Positions 63,665 to 64,000 of a stretch of DNA of 64,000 nucleotides are shown in pieces. The DNA is from Montifringilla adamsi. Its lineage: Eukaryota > Chordata > Aves > Passeriformes > Passeridae. Location of the stretch: the NCBI GenBank assembly GCA_017590115.1, contig JAGGNK010010337.1:5531679-5595678 (forward strand), read 5' to 3'. Within the stretch, counting starts at the first letter, position 1. Each line of letters begins with the position of its first letter. The position numbers and the translations under genes are program-made. The notes beneath the pieces were generated by a model. It was not told the origin of the DNA. It worked only from the letters and a program-made list of their open reading frames with translations, and made no database searches.

Positions 63665-63748
63665 GAGGAATGAGTCCCTGCCCAGTAACAGTGGCTTGGA
63701 ACTAGGTGATATTTTAGGTCCCTTCCAACTCAAACCCTTCTATAGGAT
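63665..63748 (+). mobile_element. CR1 LINE 3'-terminal fragment, sense
   Basis: The stretch GAGTCCCTGCCCAGTAACAG, GGCTTGGAACTAGGTGATATTTTAGGTCCCTTCC, AACTCAAACCCTTCTATAGGATT matches the last 80 bases or so of avian CR1, including the GGTCCCTTCCAA block and a decayed ATTCTATG tail. It is extremely 5'-truncated. It has the same orientation as the copy ending at 62,534. Confidence 0.82.
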
Positions 63749-64000
63749 TACAAGATTGCTCTCTTATGCAGCTTGAGTATCTGCCAGAATTTGGTTACAG
63801 CAACTTCATACAGATATGGGTGTATTTGCATCTCTGTTTCTTCCCTTTTGTGCTACTCTAAACAGAAACCTGCCTTGAACATGAGCTAGAAATTAATTGC
63901 CCATGGAGAAATCACAGAGCAGCAAAGCATGGGGGCTTTGATACTCGCTGAGCCTAGAGCACATTTGGGACGCAAATAAATTTCACTCATCTTGGGTCAT
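63749..64000. other. No gene seen
   Basis: Unique sequence up to the window edge; nothing recognised. Confidence 0.6.

Noticed and set aside
1..64000. tRNA, rRNA, CRISPR array or prokaryotic operon
   Set aside because: No tRNA cloverleaf with intact A and B boxes, no rRNA-like block, no regularly spaced identical repeats and no run of tightly packed genes. The B-box-like strings belong to the decayed MIR copies.
1..64000. Endogenous retrovirus or LTR element
   Set aside because: I saw no paired long terminal repeats, primer-binding site or recognisable gag, pol or env remnant. Short solo LTRs could still be missed without a repeat library.

Overview
The window looks like non-coding DNA from a bird nuclear genome (another archosaur or turtle is less likely). 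The main evidence is several 5'-truncated CR1 LINE copies. Two have typical avian 3' ends, with the 'GGTCCCTTCCAA' block followed by an ATTCTATG-type tail at about 62,500-62,530 and 63,720-63,745. There are also eroded CORE-SINE/MIR-like remnants, the best at 39,331-39,511, and many isolated A or T homopolymers. Interspersed repeats are sparse, and I recognise no bacterial or viral gene organisation.

I found no protein-coding exon of a known gene. The long open frames (up to 232 codons) are on both strands, often overlap, match no family I recognise, and mostly sit in base-skewed sequence where stop codons are rare. The window is therefore best read as intergenic or deep-intronic DNA. Two segments might be unrecognised exons: a CpG-dense stretch after a strong splice-acceptor-like sequence (about 14,273-14,520, + strand), and a short membrane-protein-like frame with a good Kozak context and a donor-like site (34,107-34,275, - strand). 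Both are weak.

Layout. 1-13 kb: plain sequence with homopolymers, a MIR-like remnant near 6.2 kb, a possible ancient CR1 tail near 8.8 kb and a perfect 13-bp inverted repeat at 12.15 kb. 13-20 kb: pyrimidine-rich blocks, a hairpin at 14.15 kb, the CpG-dense candidate exon and three nuclear-receptor-like half-sites at 19.13 kb. 20-32 kb: a minus-strand CR1 at 22.0-22.65 kb that keeps a long colinear stretch of its ORF2 frame. 32-40 kb: an ancient plus-strand CR1 at 32.1-32.7 kb, a 48-nt poly(A) tract at 36.8 kb, a CpG cluster with two AP-1 motifs at 38.4-38.66 kb next to an AT-rich enhancer-like stretch, and the best MIR-like element. 40-60 kb: mostly unique sequence with an old minus-strand CR1 at 48.7 kb, a MIR-like remnant at 51.2 kb, several AT-rich stretches resembling conserved non-coding elements, and a weak CpG-rich patch at 54.7-55.3 kb. 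60-64 kb: an exact 52-nt direct repeat with 78-bp period at 59.95 kb, an internally deleted plus-strand CR1 at 61.96-62.53 kb and another plus-strand CR1 3' end at 63.7 kb.

All repeat calls rest on remembered consensus features, not on an alignment, so repeat boundaries are approximate. I did not find a new biological system. The most useful leads are the two candidate exons, the CpG/AP-1 cluster, the duplicated T-rich unit and the amount of MIR-like sequence.
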